Source: Combretum micranthum
Taxonomy: Eukaryota; Streptophyta; Magnoliopsida; Myrtales; Combretaceae
NCBI GenBank assembly: GCA_024138025.1
Contig: JAMXBD010000368.1
Span: 744,001 to 808,000, forward strand
Direction of reading: 5' to 3'
DNA: 64,000 bases
Each line of letters opens with the position of its first letter. Within the stretch, counting starts at the first letter, position 1. The position numbers and the translations under genes are program-made. Positions 26,561-40,240 of the stretch are shown here, piece after piece. The notes under the pieces are model-generated. The model was not told the DNA's origin. It searched no databases and saw only the letters and a program-made list of their open reading frames with translations.

Positions 26561-27673
26561 ATGATGGAAATATGGAAAAGGAGTGACAAGATTATTTTAT
26601 TAATATGAAGAATGAACAATTTTTTGTTAACTCGGCTTAGTTTTGGGACTTGTTGTGATTTAGGCATGTCCATCTTATGTAAGGATGTCTATCCACTTTT
26701 GTAAGGATGAAAATGTTTTGTAAGGATGCATCACCATGTATGGGTGCACTAATTTTGTTTATCTCATACAACATTTACAATGGATATTGTCTCAACTCCA
26801 TGTATTGAATAAATCATTGTTCACTAGCATACAATATCTATTTTTACTTCTTAAAACAAACTGATAAGACTAAACAACTTCCATATTGCATTTACCATCA
26901 ATTAACGATGAATGGAGCAACTTCAAAATTACATTGAATGGAGCAACTTCAAAATTATAGGTAAAAATGGAATTAGATTACATAAACAACTTAGCCATAT
27001 TTGATTTCAAATTCTTCATTACAAAGTCACAAATGATGCCACAGTAGTGTGATCAAAATAGGACACCAAATTAATCTTTTGAACATACAATGTAAAGATA
27101 AAACATCACCAAGCTCATTACTCTCCACATTAGAGAAGCAAAAAAGATAAAAAATAATCCAAACTAAGCACCCTCGACCCGAGTAATTCCCATCTTCATT
27201 CTGCTTCAAAGCATAAGCTTTTCATTCTTCTTTAAGCCGATCAACATGATTCAACAACCCCAAATCACTGCTTTTGATTTATCTAGCATTGGCGAATCAA
27301 CCCATATGAAGAACCTGTAGCTTACATCTCTCTACAAATGGGAAAACTGATTACGTCCAAAATTTTTTTAAAAAGAACAATTTTAAACACAATAACTAAC
27401 CCCGTAATGGTTGCAACAGTAGAATCTGTGTCTAGGGTTCGCATCCATGTCCGCCGTCTTTAACTTCATGTTCATGCGATAATGACACACAAGTACAATT
27501 AGAAAGCTATTTCAAGATTCCAAATCTTACTGTACCAAAATCACTTCGTCCTTCTTCTTCAACCCGCAATCGTTAGCTTCGTTTGATTGAGTGAGAGCGA
27601 GAGAGAGAGAGAGAGAGAGTCAAGTGGGATAAAATAATAATATTCAATCAGTCAAAATATGTTTGACCAAATT
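26561..27673. other. MULE 3' flank, (GA)n microsatellite
   Basis: No gene is supported. It has a repeated AATGGAGCAACTTCAAAATTA phrase (26910 and 26936) and a (GA)n tract near 27597-27620. It is presumably the 3' non-coding part of the MULE, but I could not identify its terminal inverted repeat. Confidence 0.4.
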
Positions 27674-30342
27674 TGAAATGATCTAAATTTAATTTCTATT
27701 TAACTTCCATATACATGTTTTATTTGTCTTAATTATTGAACTATGTGAGCATATTGATTTATAAGAGTCATGTTTGGTAATAGTTTAAATGTGTCTAAGT
27801 TAGTATATCTTGAAATTACACATGTTTTATTTTGCATGTGTAATGAAATTAATGTCATTGTTTTATACATATTAATGTGTGTATAGTATAATTAATATTT
27901 GTATCTTTTATGCATTAATATGTTTATGTTATGTTTAAATTTATAAAATCAATTTTTGAATTGTTTAAGAAATAGTTGACAGAAAATTTACTTAATTAAG
28001 CTTAATTTTCATGCCTAAATTGCACTCAAATGAGCTCCAAATTAACTCAAATTCAACCCAAAGTCTATTTTGCCTTAAAAGTCAAACTTAAGATAATAAT
28101 AAGTCTAAAATTTGCTTAATTAAGTCCTCTTTTGGCAGCCCTCTCATTCCATACGAATTTTCATTTTCTTTCTTTCCTTTACTCTTTTCCTTCACTCGAA
28201 GTTCCAAGCCCAAAACCAAAGGATAATACAAAGCTCATTGAATCAAAAATCTTTCCAAGCTAAGGCTTACTCATGTAAGTTAATACAAGTATAGCTTTTG
28301 TTTTAATTCCTTTCTTATAGTATCTATGTGAAATATTGGTAGAATGAGTTTAATGTCTTTTGAGTGGTTTGGTTCATTAATATAGATTGGATTATGTTTT
28401 GTTAGTGTGTGAATTTGTTTATGTGTTGTAGTAGTTGTATGAAGTGTTGGGAAGGAATAATATTGAATTGAGTAGTTGAATTTGAGGATAAGAGGAATGG
28501 GATTTGAAGTGATTTAATGTTCTAAGTTGCTAGGATTGATTAGTGTAGATAGGAGATAGTATATGAAGCTAAAAATGAACTTAAAGAAGGATTAAAAGTG
28601 CTGTAGGTTAGAAATTTTTAAAGTGCAAAATAAGGGAAATGAGCTCTTTTCGAATAGGTATGTTTTTGAACGTACACCGGCATCTGCCACTTCAATGCCG
28701 TCGGCGTAGAGGTGGTGTTGGAAGTGAACATAATCGATTTTTTTAAAGTCGCTTTGAACGCCGTCGGCTTTTGCAAGAAAACTTTGCCAGCGTTTATTTT
28801 TCAAAAGGTACGCCGGTCATTTGGGCTTCAACGCTGCCGGCGTATGGGCAGTATTGGATTAGAACAAAATCGAAATATTTAACACCGGATAAAACGCTGC
28901 CAGCATATATTTCCCATGCTGCCGGCGTTCATTCAAATTTTGCCTGCGTAGGAAGGCTGCGTATCCCCTGAGTTTTTCAAATTTAAACTTCTTCAACCTT
29001 CAATCTTTACTTCCTATATGATCTCCTAATGATCATATAGCTAGATAAACATGTTTTTATGCATGAATTAGATATTAAAACTATATGCAAAGCTTATTGA
29101 ATCTTCTTGCATAATTAATCTAGGATTGTGATATATATATATATATATATATATGTGAATTCTATATTCAATTATTAATTGTTTTGATATTCTTATTTCA
29201 GTTAAAGGTTCTTCGGTTAGTTCCTCTCGAGTGAATATAGTGATATACTACCGGGTTCAGGTACGCAATAACTTGTTTGTTGTTTGCTAGGGCTAGGCAT
29301 CTCTAAATTGATTTAATTCAATTTGGCTTAATGTTTTGATGAATTGGATGTCTATTACGCTGTTAAATCTGGTCTGAAGAGCAGCAAACCTGTCATGATG
29401 CAATGACTTTACCATGATGCAATGGTACGCTATGATGCAATAGCGATTCATTTTGGTTAAGTGGGTAGCCGATAGGGGGAATAGTATATGAGTAACGTTT
29501 ACTTAAACATAGGGGAAAATACCATGGCTTAATTCAAAGTTTATGGGAACTTGTGAACTAAGCTCATGTTATGGACTGAGTTTAAGTAGAGTCGAGCAGC
29601 GACTTTTGAACCCTAAATGAAGCTATTTTCTTTGTGGAAAAGATATAGGAGATATAAGTATTCGGACTGCTTATATCAACCTCCTAAGCAACTGCTGTTA
29701 CTCAGGATCCCTAAATTCCCAGAGCATGATCCCGGGGTTTGAGTACCCTCTTATTGTTCTGTAAAAGAAAACTTAATAAGATAATCACTTGTCTATTGAT
29801 GCATTCCATTTGATTTAAGTTTGGCTTGATAACTTGTTCTTGTATTTTGTTATTGTGTACTGGGCCTTTGGCTCACTTTTGCTTCTTTATAGGTAATGGA
29901 GACGAGTTATATGATGATTTGGGTTACAGATCAGACTTTGAGAAATTCATGGATGAGTGGGACGAATAGGACTCGAACACCCTGGATTTTGGAAAAGCTT
30001 TTGTTAAAGCAAAAGTCTTTGTATAGAAGGCTTGATAGAATAGCCTAAGATGTAAAGACCTTAAGATCTCTTAGAGTTACTTTTTGTTTTAAGAAAACTT
30101 GTAATTTTTGTAGTGTCTTGTATTGACACTAAACTTTGTACATATGATGTATATATATGTATAGATTGCTTTTATTAGCAATCTTGTTTTGTTAGAAGTT
30201 ATTATAAAGTTTCAATAGATTTAATCAATCAATTTTCATAAACTGTTAGTTTAGGACAACCTCACATATGATCTGAAAATGTTATATATGGTTGGGGACT
30301 CGATACTCTAAATCTCGAGATTTAGTAGGTCGGGTCTTTACA
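27674..30342 (+). mobile_element. Solo LTR, 2.7 kb family (copy B), 2,669 bp
   Basis: It starts TGAAATGATCTAAA and ends GTCGGGTCTTTACA. The flanking duplication is AAATT (27669-27673) and AAATC (30343-30347), 4 of 5 bases. It is the reverse complement of the copies at 35902 and 36772 over its whole length, including the direct repeats ATGATGCAATGACTTTACCA and GCTATGATGCAATAGCG near 29396-29447. It contains a GC-rich tandem module (28665-28970) and a (TA)n tract (29131-29154). It has no coding domain. Confidence 0.88.
28665..28970. repeat. GC-rich tandem module with CCGGCGT words in LTR copy B
   Basis: Two diverged units of roughly 135 bp, each carrying TACACCGGC/TACGCCGGT, then GCCGTCGGCGTA/GCTGCCGGCGTA, then a GTATTGG/GTGTTGG word. 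Equivalent modules sit in the inverted copies at about 38040-38420 and 39940-40240. The palindromic GCCGGC cores could fold into short hairpins. Confidence 0.75.
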
Positions 30343-30940
30343 AAATCAGTAGAGAAAAAAACATAGATACATTATAACCACGTAGAAGAGAGACTGCGAA
30401 GAAAATTAACTTAAGAGAAAGAAAATAAAAAAGTTTGACACGTATGATAGAGAAATTATATTTTATTCATCCCCTACCTGACTCATTAGCATTTCACCTA
30501 AGATATCACTAGAATCTAGCAAAACGTTCCATCGGTGAAAATTTTGAAAAATTCAAGTACCATCGATGAAACTTAGCCGAAAAACTACGCATTAATTTGG
30601 GAAGAATATGAAGAAATAAAATCAATTAGAAAACATAGCATTATTTTAGTCTTATGAAAATAATAAATGGAAAATTTATGCTAAAATAGTTGGCTATTAA
30701 TTTAAGAAAGAAAAGTCGTAAATGTGATGCGTGTGCATAGAAAACTTTATTGCTATCAACCAAATAAAATATAAAATAATTTGGAGTTTAAAGTAAAGAG
30801 ATTACTATAGTAATTTATGCAAGTTAAATATAATAAACAAAAATAAAGGAAGCAGTTTTTTGTGTAATATAGAAGGATTAGCTTGTGGATAGCATTATAA
30901 GACTATGTTTGGAGGGGATGGATTAAGATTAGGAATGATA
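30343..30940. other. AT-rich spacer, no feature seen
   Basis: No gene, repeat boundary or regulatory site that I can support. Confidence 0.4.
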
Positions 30941-30942
30941 AA

Positions 30943-31100
30943 TAGGCCGTGCCATACTATCCGCATGCCAAATTTTGCATGCTTTGCATATCGCATACTT
31001 TTGCGTGCCTGGCCCATTCATGTTCGTATGCTTCGCGTGCTTTTTTTTTTTTTTCATGTGCCTCCACATGCTAGTTTGCATGCCTTCAATCGGGTCCAGT
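30943..31100. repeat. CATGC-rich left terminal zone of an old hAT element
   Basis: It begins TAGGCCGTGCCATACTATCC and is packed with GCATGC/GCGTGC words. A related zone in the opposite direction lies at 42478-42533. Together they probably bound the hAT territory. I could not find a matching 8 bp duplication, so the limits are tentative. Confidence 0.5.
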
Positions 31101-31549
31101 TTCACAAGGTTTACTCTTTTTTTTATTATTTTCTACTTATAGTTTTTTTCTAACGGTTTCTGAATTAACTAATTAGTCAAATTAATTACAAATAAATTAT
31201 ACATTTTAACATTTAACATAAATAAAATTTAGACAATTAATGAAACAATATTTTTAACTCTATTATTAATAATATGAATTACATTATTATTTACATTGAT
31301 GGTAAAAATAATTAATTTAATTTTAGAAAAAATGGTGCGAATGTGATGATTGAGCACCTTGATCACCATCATCACTCTAGATTGGTACGATGGTTGTGGC
31401 CCTTGTGGGGTTAGGGGTGGGGGTATTGAAGGATGCACCAGTCAATAACCTACCGATTCGAAGAAATTGTGCATGTAGGTACTCATGGAGTTGAGTAAGT
31501 CCCCATGTTCATTTTGGACCTTGATTATCTATATTAGAGTATTCATAAT

Positions 31550-32600
31550 GTTTTCCATATTATATGTACCGGATTTGGATTGTAGCTGTGTTTGAGCTTG
31601 ACCCTACCACTGCCCATGTCTTTGTTCATGTCTATATCCATGTTTGTATCCATCTCCTATTCCTTTATGATGCCATGGGAAGGGAAGGAATAGATCATTA
31701 AAGTTGAGACCAAAGCTTTGTTCATTTGATTCATTTCCATCTCCCAGTTGTGCTAGACCACATTGATCTCTAATATATTGGTTGGCTTCAAGATCATACC
31801 TGAAACCTAACCTTCTTGCTATGTCGCTCCTTGTAAATTTGGATCTTGATTTTACTTTCGTGTAGTTTGAAAGATCAAATGCCTATAATTTCAAAATGAG
31901 TGTGATAAAGCAATCATATGCATGATGGGTGTCTTTTCTCCTAAGCACCTGATGCATGCATTATATCACCAAATAGTCTACATCTAATGCTCAAGGATTC
32001 ATCATTGCGTCCATCAAGTAGACATCTTCAACAGAGGCATTATTTGAATTCACTTGAGGATATATATTATAGTCAATCATATGATGGATTAGTCTACAAA
32101 TTGGTAAGAGATTTTTTTGCTTGAGGTACTTCAAGTGGTCGGATTGATGCTCACTAGCACATATTGGATCGCTAGCTTAATTAAATACCTAATGGAATAC
32201 ATTGGTCATATCTTAATTTTTATGCAACTCATCACCCCCGTTGGTTTGATGGTATAACATGTTCAGATAATCCGGGTTAATATAGAGAATACTGCCAAAC
32301 ATATAAGTAGTAATAGAGGCCCGACTTTTGCATCCACTATCTAGCTAAGGAACGACATTGTCATCTTTTATGACATCATTTGTAGTAGTGTTTGAATAAA
32401 ACATATGAATGAGATTGGCATATGCCTCATTCGAAAAGTCCATGAGTGCAATCAAACCAGTATCATGTAAAGTGTTAGTGAAGTTATGCCATTGATTTAA
32501 CTCATCCATGTCATAATCTTTAACTAGAAGGACAGACCAAGAGTGAAACTCATTTTCATATCATGCTTTCATAGCCAGGGTTGGCAAATAGATATAATTA
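31550..32600 (-). pseudogene. Remnant of a plant transposon-associated protein
   Basis: Minus-strand reading from about 32600 down to 31550 gives a coherent protein with scattered stops: LVKDYDMDELNQWHNF, then FSNEAYANLIHMFYSN, YINPDYLNMLYH, YLMDAMMNP, CMHQVLRRKDTHHAY and SKFTRSDIARRLGFRYDLEA. This resembles the large family of putative plant transposon proteins found beside retroelements in many plant genomes. Its biochemical role is not established. At least six stops or frame changes make it non-functional. The family name is from memory of typical sequences and needs a profile search. Confidence 0.55.
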
Positions 32601-32634
32601 TTATTATCACCATGTTGGTGACAATTGGGTAGAA

Positions 32635-32695
32635 AAGGTAGGGATAGGGATGGGGATGGGGATGGAGACAGAGATAGGGACTGGGATGGGGTAGG
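32635..32695. repeat. GGGGAT/GGGATA short tandem repeat
   Basis: Imperfect hexamer repeat (GGGGATGGGGATGGGGATGG within it). Low-complexity DNA with no coding meaning. Confidence 0.75.
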
Positions 32696-32859
32696 TATTC
32701 TTTCCTAGAAGTGCCATCGTGCAGTTACTTTAGTACGATGGCATGAACTTTTTAGATGCTCCGTTATTTATAGATTCTATTTATAGTAGAAGAAACTTCT
32801 AATGCAAATGCAATTAGCAAATGACAAGTACAAGTGTGATAGTGTGAAAGGCAATATGG

Positions 32860-33215
32860 GTTTAGAATCAACATGCCCACGCCAGTCGAAGGTATATAGA
32901 ACTGACATGGGCACGTTGAAAAAAAAAAAAAAAAAGAGGCCAGATATGGGCACGTCAGTAGCCAACGTGCCCACATCAATGGCTGACGTACGCACATTGA
33001 CCCGTGACGTGCCCACGTTGGTGTTTAAAAAAAAGGTTGGATGTAGGCATGTTGGTCGCAAAGTGCCCATGTCAGTGGTAAAAAAAAAAAAAAAGTTAGA
33101 CGTAGGCATGTCACTGGCCAACGTGCTCATGTCGATAAAAAAAAAAAATAGGCTGGATATATGCACATCGTGAGCTAGCATGTGCACATCGGTTCCCAGC
33201 GTAATTATATTGAGT
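32860..33215. repeat. Minisatellite interrupted by poly(A) tracts
   Basis: Words such as ACGTGCCCACGT, GGGCACGT and GGCATGT alternate with runs of 8-16 adenines (near 32920, 33027, 33080, 33137). Both strands appear open for more than 100 codons only because the repeat lacks stops. The translations are Phe or Lys runs between GT(D/S)V words and are not believable proteins. Confidence 0.8.
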
Positions 33216-33649
33216 CTGGGCTCCATATTGTAACTCCACCCATTTTGCAGCAATTTCAGCCATTATCATCTACTACACATTTTTAATTCAAACATCCTTG
33301 ACGCTTTGTCAGTTTTCATTTAGATATTGATATAGCAGGAAACAACAACAACTAGGACAATTTTCCCAACTTTAATGAGCTTGATGACTCATGGATTTTT
33401 CGAAACACTACGCAAGGTTTTAGAACCTTGATGTATCAGATAGGTAACCCTGAATATGCGGTATCTATGTCTTTTCTACCGATGCTAGTATATATTCCCA
33501 GATAAAAAGTAGCTGAAGCAGGGTATTTATAAGCTCCATCAATAGTCAGACAACCGCCTTCCATGGCCAGTGGGAATGATGAAGGGGTAACTTTTTTCTA
33601 TTTGTAGATAGCAACTTTCTCCTGACTAAATAATCAATCCCATTGCAGA

Positions 33650-35580
33650 GTAATAATGACTCTGCCATGACCAGTAGTGCTTCAAGACATCTTAGGAAGA
33701 AGACAACAACCGTGTGGAAATATTTTACAAAAACCAAACATTCCACATCAAGTGGAGAACCTATTAAATATGTTATTATGGGACCCAGATGACAACTTCT
33801 GAGCATGTCGACCTCGCAAAATGGCAATTCAATCAATAAGATGCACGAGACTAGCTAGTAGAATGGATGGCAGCAACAAATATATTATTCCATGTAGTTG
33901 GTCATGAAAAATTTGACAGTTGGAGTACAAGAGCCATGCATGCAACCACTATACCAATATGCGTGCCGATAAATGTCAAAAAATGATATGATGAGCCTTT
34001 TTGAGAAAAGACGCAAAGCTTTGAAGGAGCTTTTGTCAAACCTCCTTTTTAGGTATAATCCTTTAAAATAATTTGTTGTTCATGTAATTTTTTAGATCAT
34101 ATACTAATTTACAATGTTTACTTTTAGTTTAAATAATGCACCGATTTTTCTTATACAGTGTCTCCTCCACCTCAAATCTGTGGATCTCCCATCAACGATG
34201 TACAACTTAGCTATATATGCGTAATCACTCACTAGATAGATGAATAGTGGTTAATTCAAAAGCGAATTATTGCTTTCAAGCTGTTCTGGGAGAGACACAT
34301 CGGCTAAGCAATAACAAATAACATATTGGAAGCCATCCAATCGTAGAGTATATAGACTACATTTAGTATATCGTTTGACAATATATCAAACAATACTGTT
34401 GTGATTCATTATTTGAAGCAATCATTGAAGCCAGTATGCAATGGAAAGTTTTTTCACGTCCAATGTCTCTGCTATATTTCCAATATGGCAGTGCAAGCAA
34501 GCCTTAGAGCTTGTAGCCTTGACATGCATATTAAAAAGATAAGATATGCAATCAATTATCTTTGTGTTCTGTGGAGATTTAAACAGTTGTACGTGGAGTT
34601 TGTCAAGACACACCATTTAAAGGAAAGGTTGTCTGCACTTGATTGTATAACTAGGTGGAATTCTATGCTAAAAATGCTTAACTTAGCATTAAAGTGTAGA
34701 AGGGCTCTATCTTATTTATACAATACCCTACTTAATCCTTTTAATCCTACCATTGGTCTTATGGAGAGTCAAGATTGGCAAATAATGCATGCACTTAAAG
34801 AGGTCTTGAAGGCATTTCTTGGCTCGACACAACATTTATCTGGTTGCTACTACTCCACTAGCAACTGGGTACTTCTCCACCTAGTTGACATACCAGACGT
34901 GCTGAGTAACTATGGTTCCGATCCTAATCTAGCTGCCATTGTGTCTGCAATAGCCAGTAAGCTCCAAGATTATTTTGTCCCTCTTCCATATTGCAACAAT
35001 GCTAGATCCATGATATAAGTTTCATGCAACTGAGGCACTCCTCAAAGAATTCTATAAGAATATCAGTGCGGTCGATCCTAAATCAGAGATTGCAAGTCTT
35101 CATACTGTAGCAACAAATTTGATCAAAGGCTTGTATTGGTGTCCTGATTAAACGAATGCACGGCCACCCTAACCACAACGATCCAATAATCACTCATCTT
35201 GGGATTTTTCAAAGAGAAGTAGACAAATTGCCCAGCATGTTAGGAGCAGTTGTGTGGCTTCCTAGAAATCTTTAGTGACATGTTAGTGTACGAGATCCAG
35301 TAACTTGATGAGGAGGAACCGCAATTGGAAGGGGGGGAATGAGGGGATGATTTCAATGTCCTTAGTTGGTGGAAGAAGATGACACACATGATGCTGGTGC
35401 TTTCCAAATTTACATGGGATGTTTTGGTTTCTCCGGCTTCAACAGTTTCATAAGAGCCAACTTTTAGTTTGGGTGGACGGGTCCTTAAACCACACTACCA
35501 TAGGCTAAAAGCTGCCACTATTGAAGCATATGTATGCTTAAAAGATTGGTTCGATGTTGTTAGCTGGAAACAGACAGACC
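33650..35580 (+). pseudogene. hAT transposase (BED finger to hATC), broken
   Basis: An hAT transposase excises and inserts its element with 8 bp target duplication. The order of domains is preserved. A BED-type N-terminal piece (KKTTTVWKYFTKTK) is near 33690-33735. The DLWTSH-like catalytic region is near 34160-34200. A long open piece at 34401-35018 holds FFHVQCLCYISNMAV, then RWNSMLKMLNLALKCRRAL. The hATC dimerisation domain is at 35397-35579 (DVLVSPASTVS, SLGGRVL, LKAATIEAYVCLKDW). A stop interrupts hATC at 35451-35453. A frame change plus a stop at 35011-35013 breaks the protein before the HATEALLKEFY segment. The BED cysteines are not intact. It is not functional but clearly assigned. 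Confidence 0.88.
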
Positions 35581-36771
35581 CACACTTTTAGTGGCCCAAG
35601 TACAGTGACTCAAGATCAAGGGAGTCATTGTCACCACCGAATTTGCAACAGTAGACACAGAAAACATTAGGATATGGCTGGAGAAGATTCCCAAGAAGAA
35701 GGGTATATGGTTGATAACTTTTTTTTTCCTCAATATTCTTGTTATTCTTTTGTAGTTAAAAAGTGTTACTAATAAAAATTTATTTTTCCACTGATCTCAA
35801 TGCATTTATTAATTTCCTTTACTTAACAATTTACAATTATTCTAAATAAATTAATTAAGCAAGTTTAACATTTAAGACAAATTAATTATTATTACAATAT
35901 TTGTAAAGACCCGACCCACTAAATCCTGAGATTTAGAGTACCGAGTTCCTAACCACATATAACATTTTCACATTATATATAAGTTTGTCCTAAAACTAAC
36001 AGTTTATAAAAATTGTTTAGTCAAATCTACTAAAACTTTATAAACAAGCTTTAACAAAACAAGATTGCTAATAAAAGCAATCTATATATATATATACATC
36101 ATATGTACAAAGTTTAGTGTCAATAAAAGACACTACAAAAATTGCAAGTTTTTCTTAGTACAAAAGATAATCTAAAGAGAGCTTAAGGTCTATTACAATT
36201 AAGCTTATCTAACAAGCCTTCTAAATAGAGAATTTTGCTCTAAACAAAAGCTTCTCCAAAATCCAAGGGTAATCGAGTCCTACTTGTCCTATTAGTCCAT
36301 GAATTGCTCAAAATCTGACTCGTATCCCAGATCATTATATAACTCATCTTCATTACCTGTAAAGCAACAAAAGTAAGCCAAAGGCTCAGTACGCAATGAT
36401 AAACACAAGAATAATTTATCCAACAAACTTAAATCAAATGAAATGCATCAATGATCAATTCATTATCTTATTAAGTTTTCTTTTACAGAACAACAAGAAG
36501 GTATTCAAACCCTGAGATCACGCTCCAGGAATTTAGGAGTCCTGACCTGCTCAGAGGGTTAATATAAGCAGTCCAAATACTTATATCTCCTATATCTATT
36601 CCATAAATAAATAGCATCATTTAGGGTTCAAAACCCATTGTCCGACTGTACTTAAACTCAGTCCACAACATAAGTTTAGTTCACAAGTCCTCATAAACTT
36701 TGAACTAAACCATGGTATTTCCCTCTAAGTTTAAGCAAACGTTACTCGGATATTATTCTCCCCATCGAATA

Positions 36772-39311
36772 TGTAAGGACCCTTTATCACCCCTATATTT
36801 GAAATAGGAGATAATGGTTCCCCAACCACATATAACCCTTAAGATTATATGTAAGGTTGCCTAAAGGAATTGTTTGAGTAATTGTTTATCTAATTCTATA
36901 AAGATAATATACAATAGGAGACATAGATTTTTTTTTTTTCTAATCTTGAACAAGACTATACTACTACACTACCAACATATCTTACAAAGGAAGTACAACT
37001 TATCTTCTAAATAGCTAAGCATATACATATATATAATTACATCCAAAGGCTTCTTACAAGCCTTAGCAAAAATCCTCAAAACACAACTCAACTAACACTA
37101 TAATTACATCATCAACCAAAAAGAATCACATCTAATCTATTACATTCATAGGGGTCCATTGAGTCCATGGTCATCTCTAATCCTCCAACCCATCAAGAAA
37201 ATCTTCAAAGTCGGTTCCGTACCCTATACTCGTATAGAACTCATCGGAATCATCACCTGAAATAGATAAAATATGAGCCAAAGGCCCAATACACAAGTAA
37301 CGAATACAAAATACGAAGTGGATCACACATTCTTAGGCTAAATGCATTATGCAACAATCACTTGTTTATTATTAAGTCTTTAGTTAGTAAAACAACACGG
37401 GAGTATTCAAACTCCGAACAACAAGGATCTAGTATTACGTCTGCCTCCCTGAGTGGTCCCTACTGTTCATACAGACTAGGCAGCCCCCACCTTTTGGCGT
37501 AGCTCGTAATACTAGGGGATCCTGAGTAACGCATCACGACGCTCAGGGGGTTGATATGAGCAGCTCGGATACTCATATCTCCTAAACAATTCTATCCATT
37601 AACGAGAAAGTACCCTACCCCCAATTTGAGCAGGGTGCCGCTCTCCAAACCAGATTCAACGGCAAACAACGACAATCAACACTCATATATCAATAGGATT
37701 TTCTTAATTTAAAGTAGTTTAATTTTGATGCCTATCCTAGCAAAGAGACAAGTAAGTTACTGTGTACCTGAGATAGCTCGGGAATTAACGGGGTTGACTG
37801 GGCGAGGATCTATCACTGTTTAAATCAATATTGAATTCACACTTAGCTTAAGCACTAATTAACTAGTATAAAATATAAATATATCAAAGAAATCCAAATA
37901 AATTAATACAAAGTCATAATAAAGTATTTAAGCATCCTATTATATCCTAGATTGCTTAACAAATACATAATTAATCATATGTCAAACTTCGAAAAATTTT
38001 AAAGAAATTTTTAAAAATTCAAAAGCGCAAGGGATACCCTGGCATCCAAAGCCGGCGGTTTTGAGCCGGTGTTCAACACTTATGAAAATCAACACTATCA
38101 ACGCTGGCAGCGCTTAAGGGTACGCCGGCTGCCTTTATTCTACATCGGCGGCTTTGAGCCGGTGTAGAATCCAAATCCAAAATTTTTCAAAACGTCCAGA
38201 GAGGTACAAACCGGCCGCTTACATAGATACGCCGGCAGCCTCTCACTATACGCCAGCGGTTTTGATTCCCAGTAGCCGGCGTACAATGTGAAAGGATGAA
38301 CGCCGACTGACTTTTCCAGCGAAAGCCGACGGCGTTCGATCGGCCTTAAGAAATTTGATTCTGTGGGCTTCGAACACCGCCTATAGGCCGGCGGCGTAGA
38401 AACCCCAGATGTCGGCGTACGTTCAAATTTTAGCCTATACGAAAATGTTTTTTATTTCCCCTGTTTTAATACAACTTGTTCATTTTTCAAAAATTTTCCA
38501 AACTTAGTCCAAACTTTCTAAAGCTTGTTATATGATCCAAATACTATCCTAACAACATGAATTCTACTTCTAATCATCAAAACACTAATCACACTTCAAA
38601 TTCACATCTCTACTACTCATTCTTCAATCTTCCAAAATACTCATCCCACACATCCACACTCCTATAAGATATATCTACCACTCCATTAGCCACATAATCC
38701 CATTCAAACTATCATCAATGCACCAATTCAATCCCACACCAATTATCACCTCAAAATCATATATATATTAACATTTACAAACAATACAATATAGAACATA
38801 AAATAAAAGATAAGTTTGTATTAAACTCACATGACTAAATCTTGGCTTGAATGATATTCAAATCCTAAAGCTTGTAATAAAATCTTGGCTTAGGGTTTAA
38901 GATTTTGGGATGAGAAAGGAAGAAAGAAAGAAGGAAAGAAAAGAAGTGAAAATTCGTATGAAAATGAGGCTGTCAAAAAGGAGGGCTTAACTTATCCAAT
39001 TAGAATCATTTGTCATCCAAATCTTACCATTAGGGTTATATTTGTCCTAGGTTTAATTTGGAAAAATTTCAAATGCATTCGAGTTGTGTTACACTCAAAA
39101 GTGGTTTTAAAGTTTACCAAAATTCTATTATAACCTAAGCAAATTCAAAAATAATTTGATTAGATTCTAAACATAACACATGCATATTAATTTGAAAAAG
39201 ACACACATATTCATTACACTATATGCATATTTACACATATCAAACAATAACATTAATTTCATAATACTATTCACATATAAAATAACACATTCACTAATTG
39301 TATTAACTAAG

Positions 39312-39343
<32 letters not shown>

Positions 39344-39394
39344 CCATTCCAATAACACATTAATATGTAATTTAAGGAATTCATGGCTATTTCA
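36772..39394 (-). mobile_element. Solo LTR, 2.7 kb family (copy D), nested in copy C
   Basis: It begins TGTAAGGACCCTTTATC and ends ATTCATGGCTATTTCA, with exact duplication GAATA at 36767-36771 and 39395-39399. Removing it rejoins CCCCATCGAATA with CCCACTTAACC of copy C, in agreement with copy B near 29459-29475. It is 2,623 bp, with no coding domain. It contains a GC-rich CCGGCG module at about 38040-38420 and a (TA)n tract near 39307-39343. It is younger than copy C. Confidence 0.94.
38040..38420. repeat. GC-rich module with GCCGGC words in LTR copy D
   Basis: Repeated words TACGCCGGC, AGCCGGTGT, GCCGGCGG and GCCGGCGTAC, spaced to form short inverted repeats, in the same relative place as the module of copy B. 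Confidence 0.75.
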
Positions 39395-39939
39395 GAATAC
39401 CCACTTAACCAAAAATAATTCGCTATTGCATCATAGCGTACCATTGCATCATGGTAAAGTCATTGCATGACTTAGGTTAAGCACCTAACTAATATGTCAT
39501 TGCATCATGACAAGTTTGCTGCTCCTCGGACCAGATTAAACAGCGTAATAGACATCCAATTCATCAAAGCATTAAGCCGAGTTGAATTAAATCAATTTAA
39601 GAATGCCTAGTCCTAGCATACAACAAACAAGCTATTGCGTACCTGTACCCAACAATGTATTATATATTCACTCAGAGGGGGAATAATCAAAGAATCTTTA
39701 ACTGAAATAAGAATATCAAACAAATCAATAATAGATCGTAGAATATATATATATATATATATATTTCACAATCCTAGGTTAACTATACAAGGAGATTCGA
39801 AAACTTAACATATAGTTTTAACATCTAATTCAAACATAAAACATGTTTATTTAGCTTATATATTCATTAGAAGATCATATATGAAGTAAAGAATGACAAT
39901 TGAAGAAGTTTAAATTTGTAAAACTCAGGGGATACGCGA

Positions 39940-40240
39940 CCTTTCTACGCAGGCAAAATTTGACTGAATGCCGGTAGCAATGGAATTATACGCCAGCGAT
40001 GTTAAGCCCAGCATCAAAATTTTGATTCTGTTCACATTTAACATCGCCTCTACGTCGGTGGCATTGAAGCCCTAGTGGCCGGCGTACGATTTGAAAAATA
40101 AACGCTGGCCAATTTCCTTACAAAAGTTGCGGCGTTTTAAGCGGCTTTAGACAAAATCGGTTCTGATCACATTCAACACCGCCTCTACACCAGCGGCGTT
40201 GAAGTACCAGATGCCGACGTACGTTCAAAAACAGACCTAT
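39940..40240. repeat. GC-rich module in LTR copy C
   Basis: Two units with TACGCCAGCG, GGCCGGCGTACG, AACGCTGGCC and ACCAGCGGCGTTG. It is the reverse complement counterpart of 28665-28970 in copy B, more mutated. Confidence 0.72.

Noticed and set aside
12335..30342. LTR copies A and B as the two LTRs of one 18 kb retrotransposon with the MULE as its interior
   Set aside because: Each copy has its own flanking duplication (ATTTT for A, AAATY for B), the outer flanks do not match, no primer-binding site follows A, and no polypurine tract precedes B.
32777..33253. 158-codon open frame on the minus strand
   Set aside because: It is made of minisatellite units with Phe runs from poly(T). It has no domain and the opposite strand is equally open.
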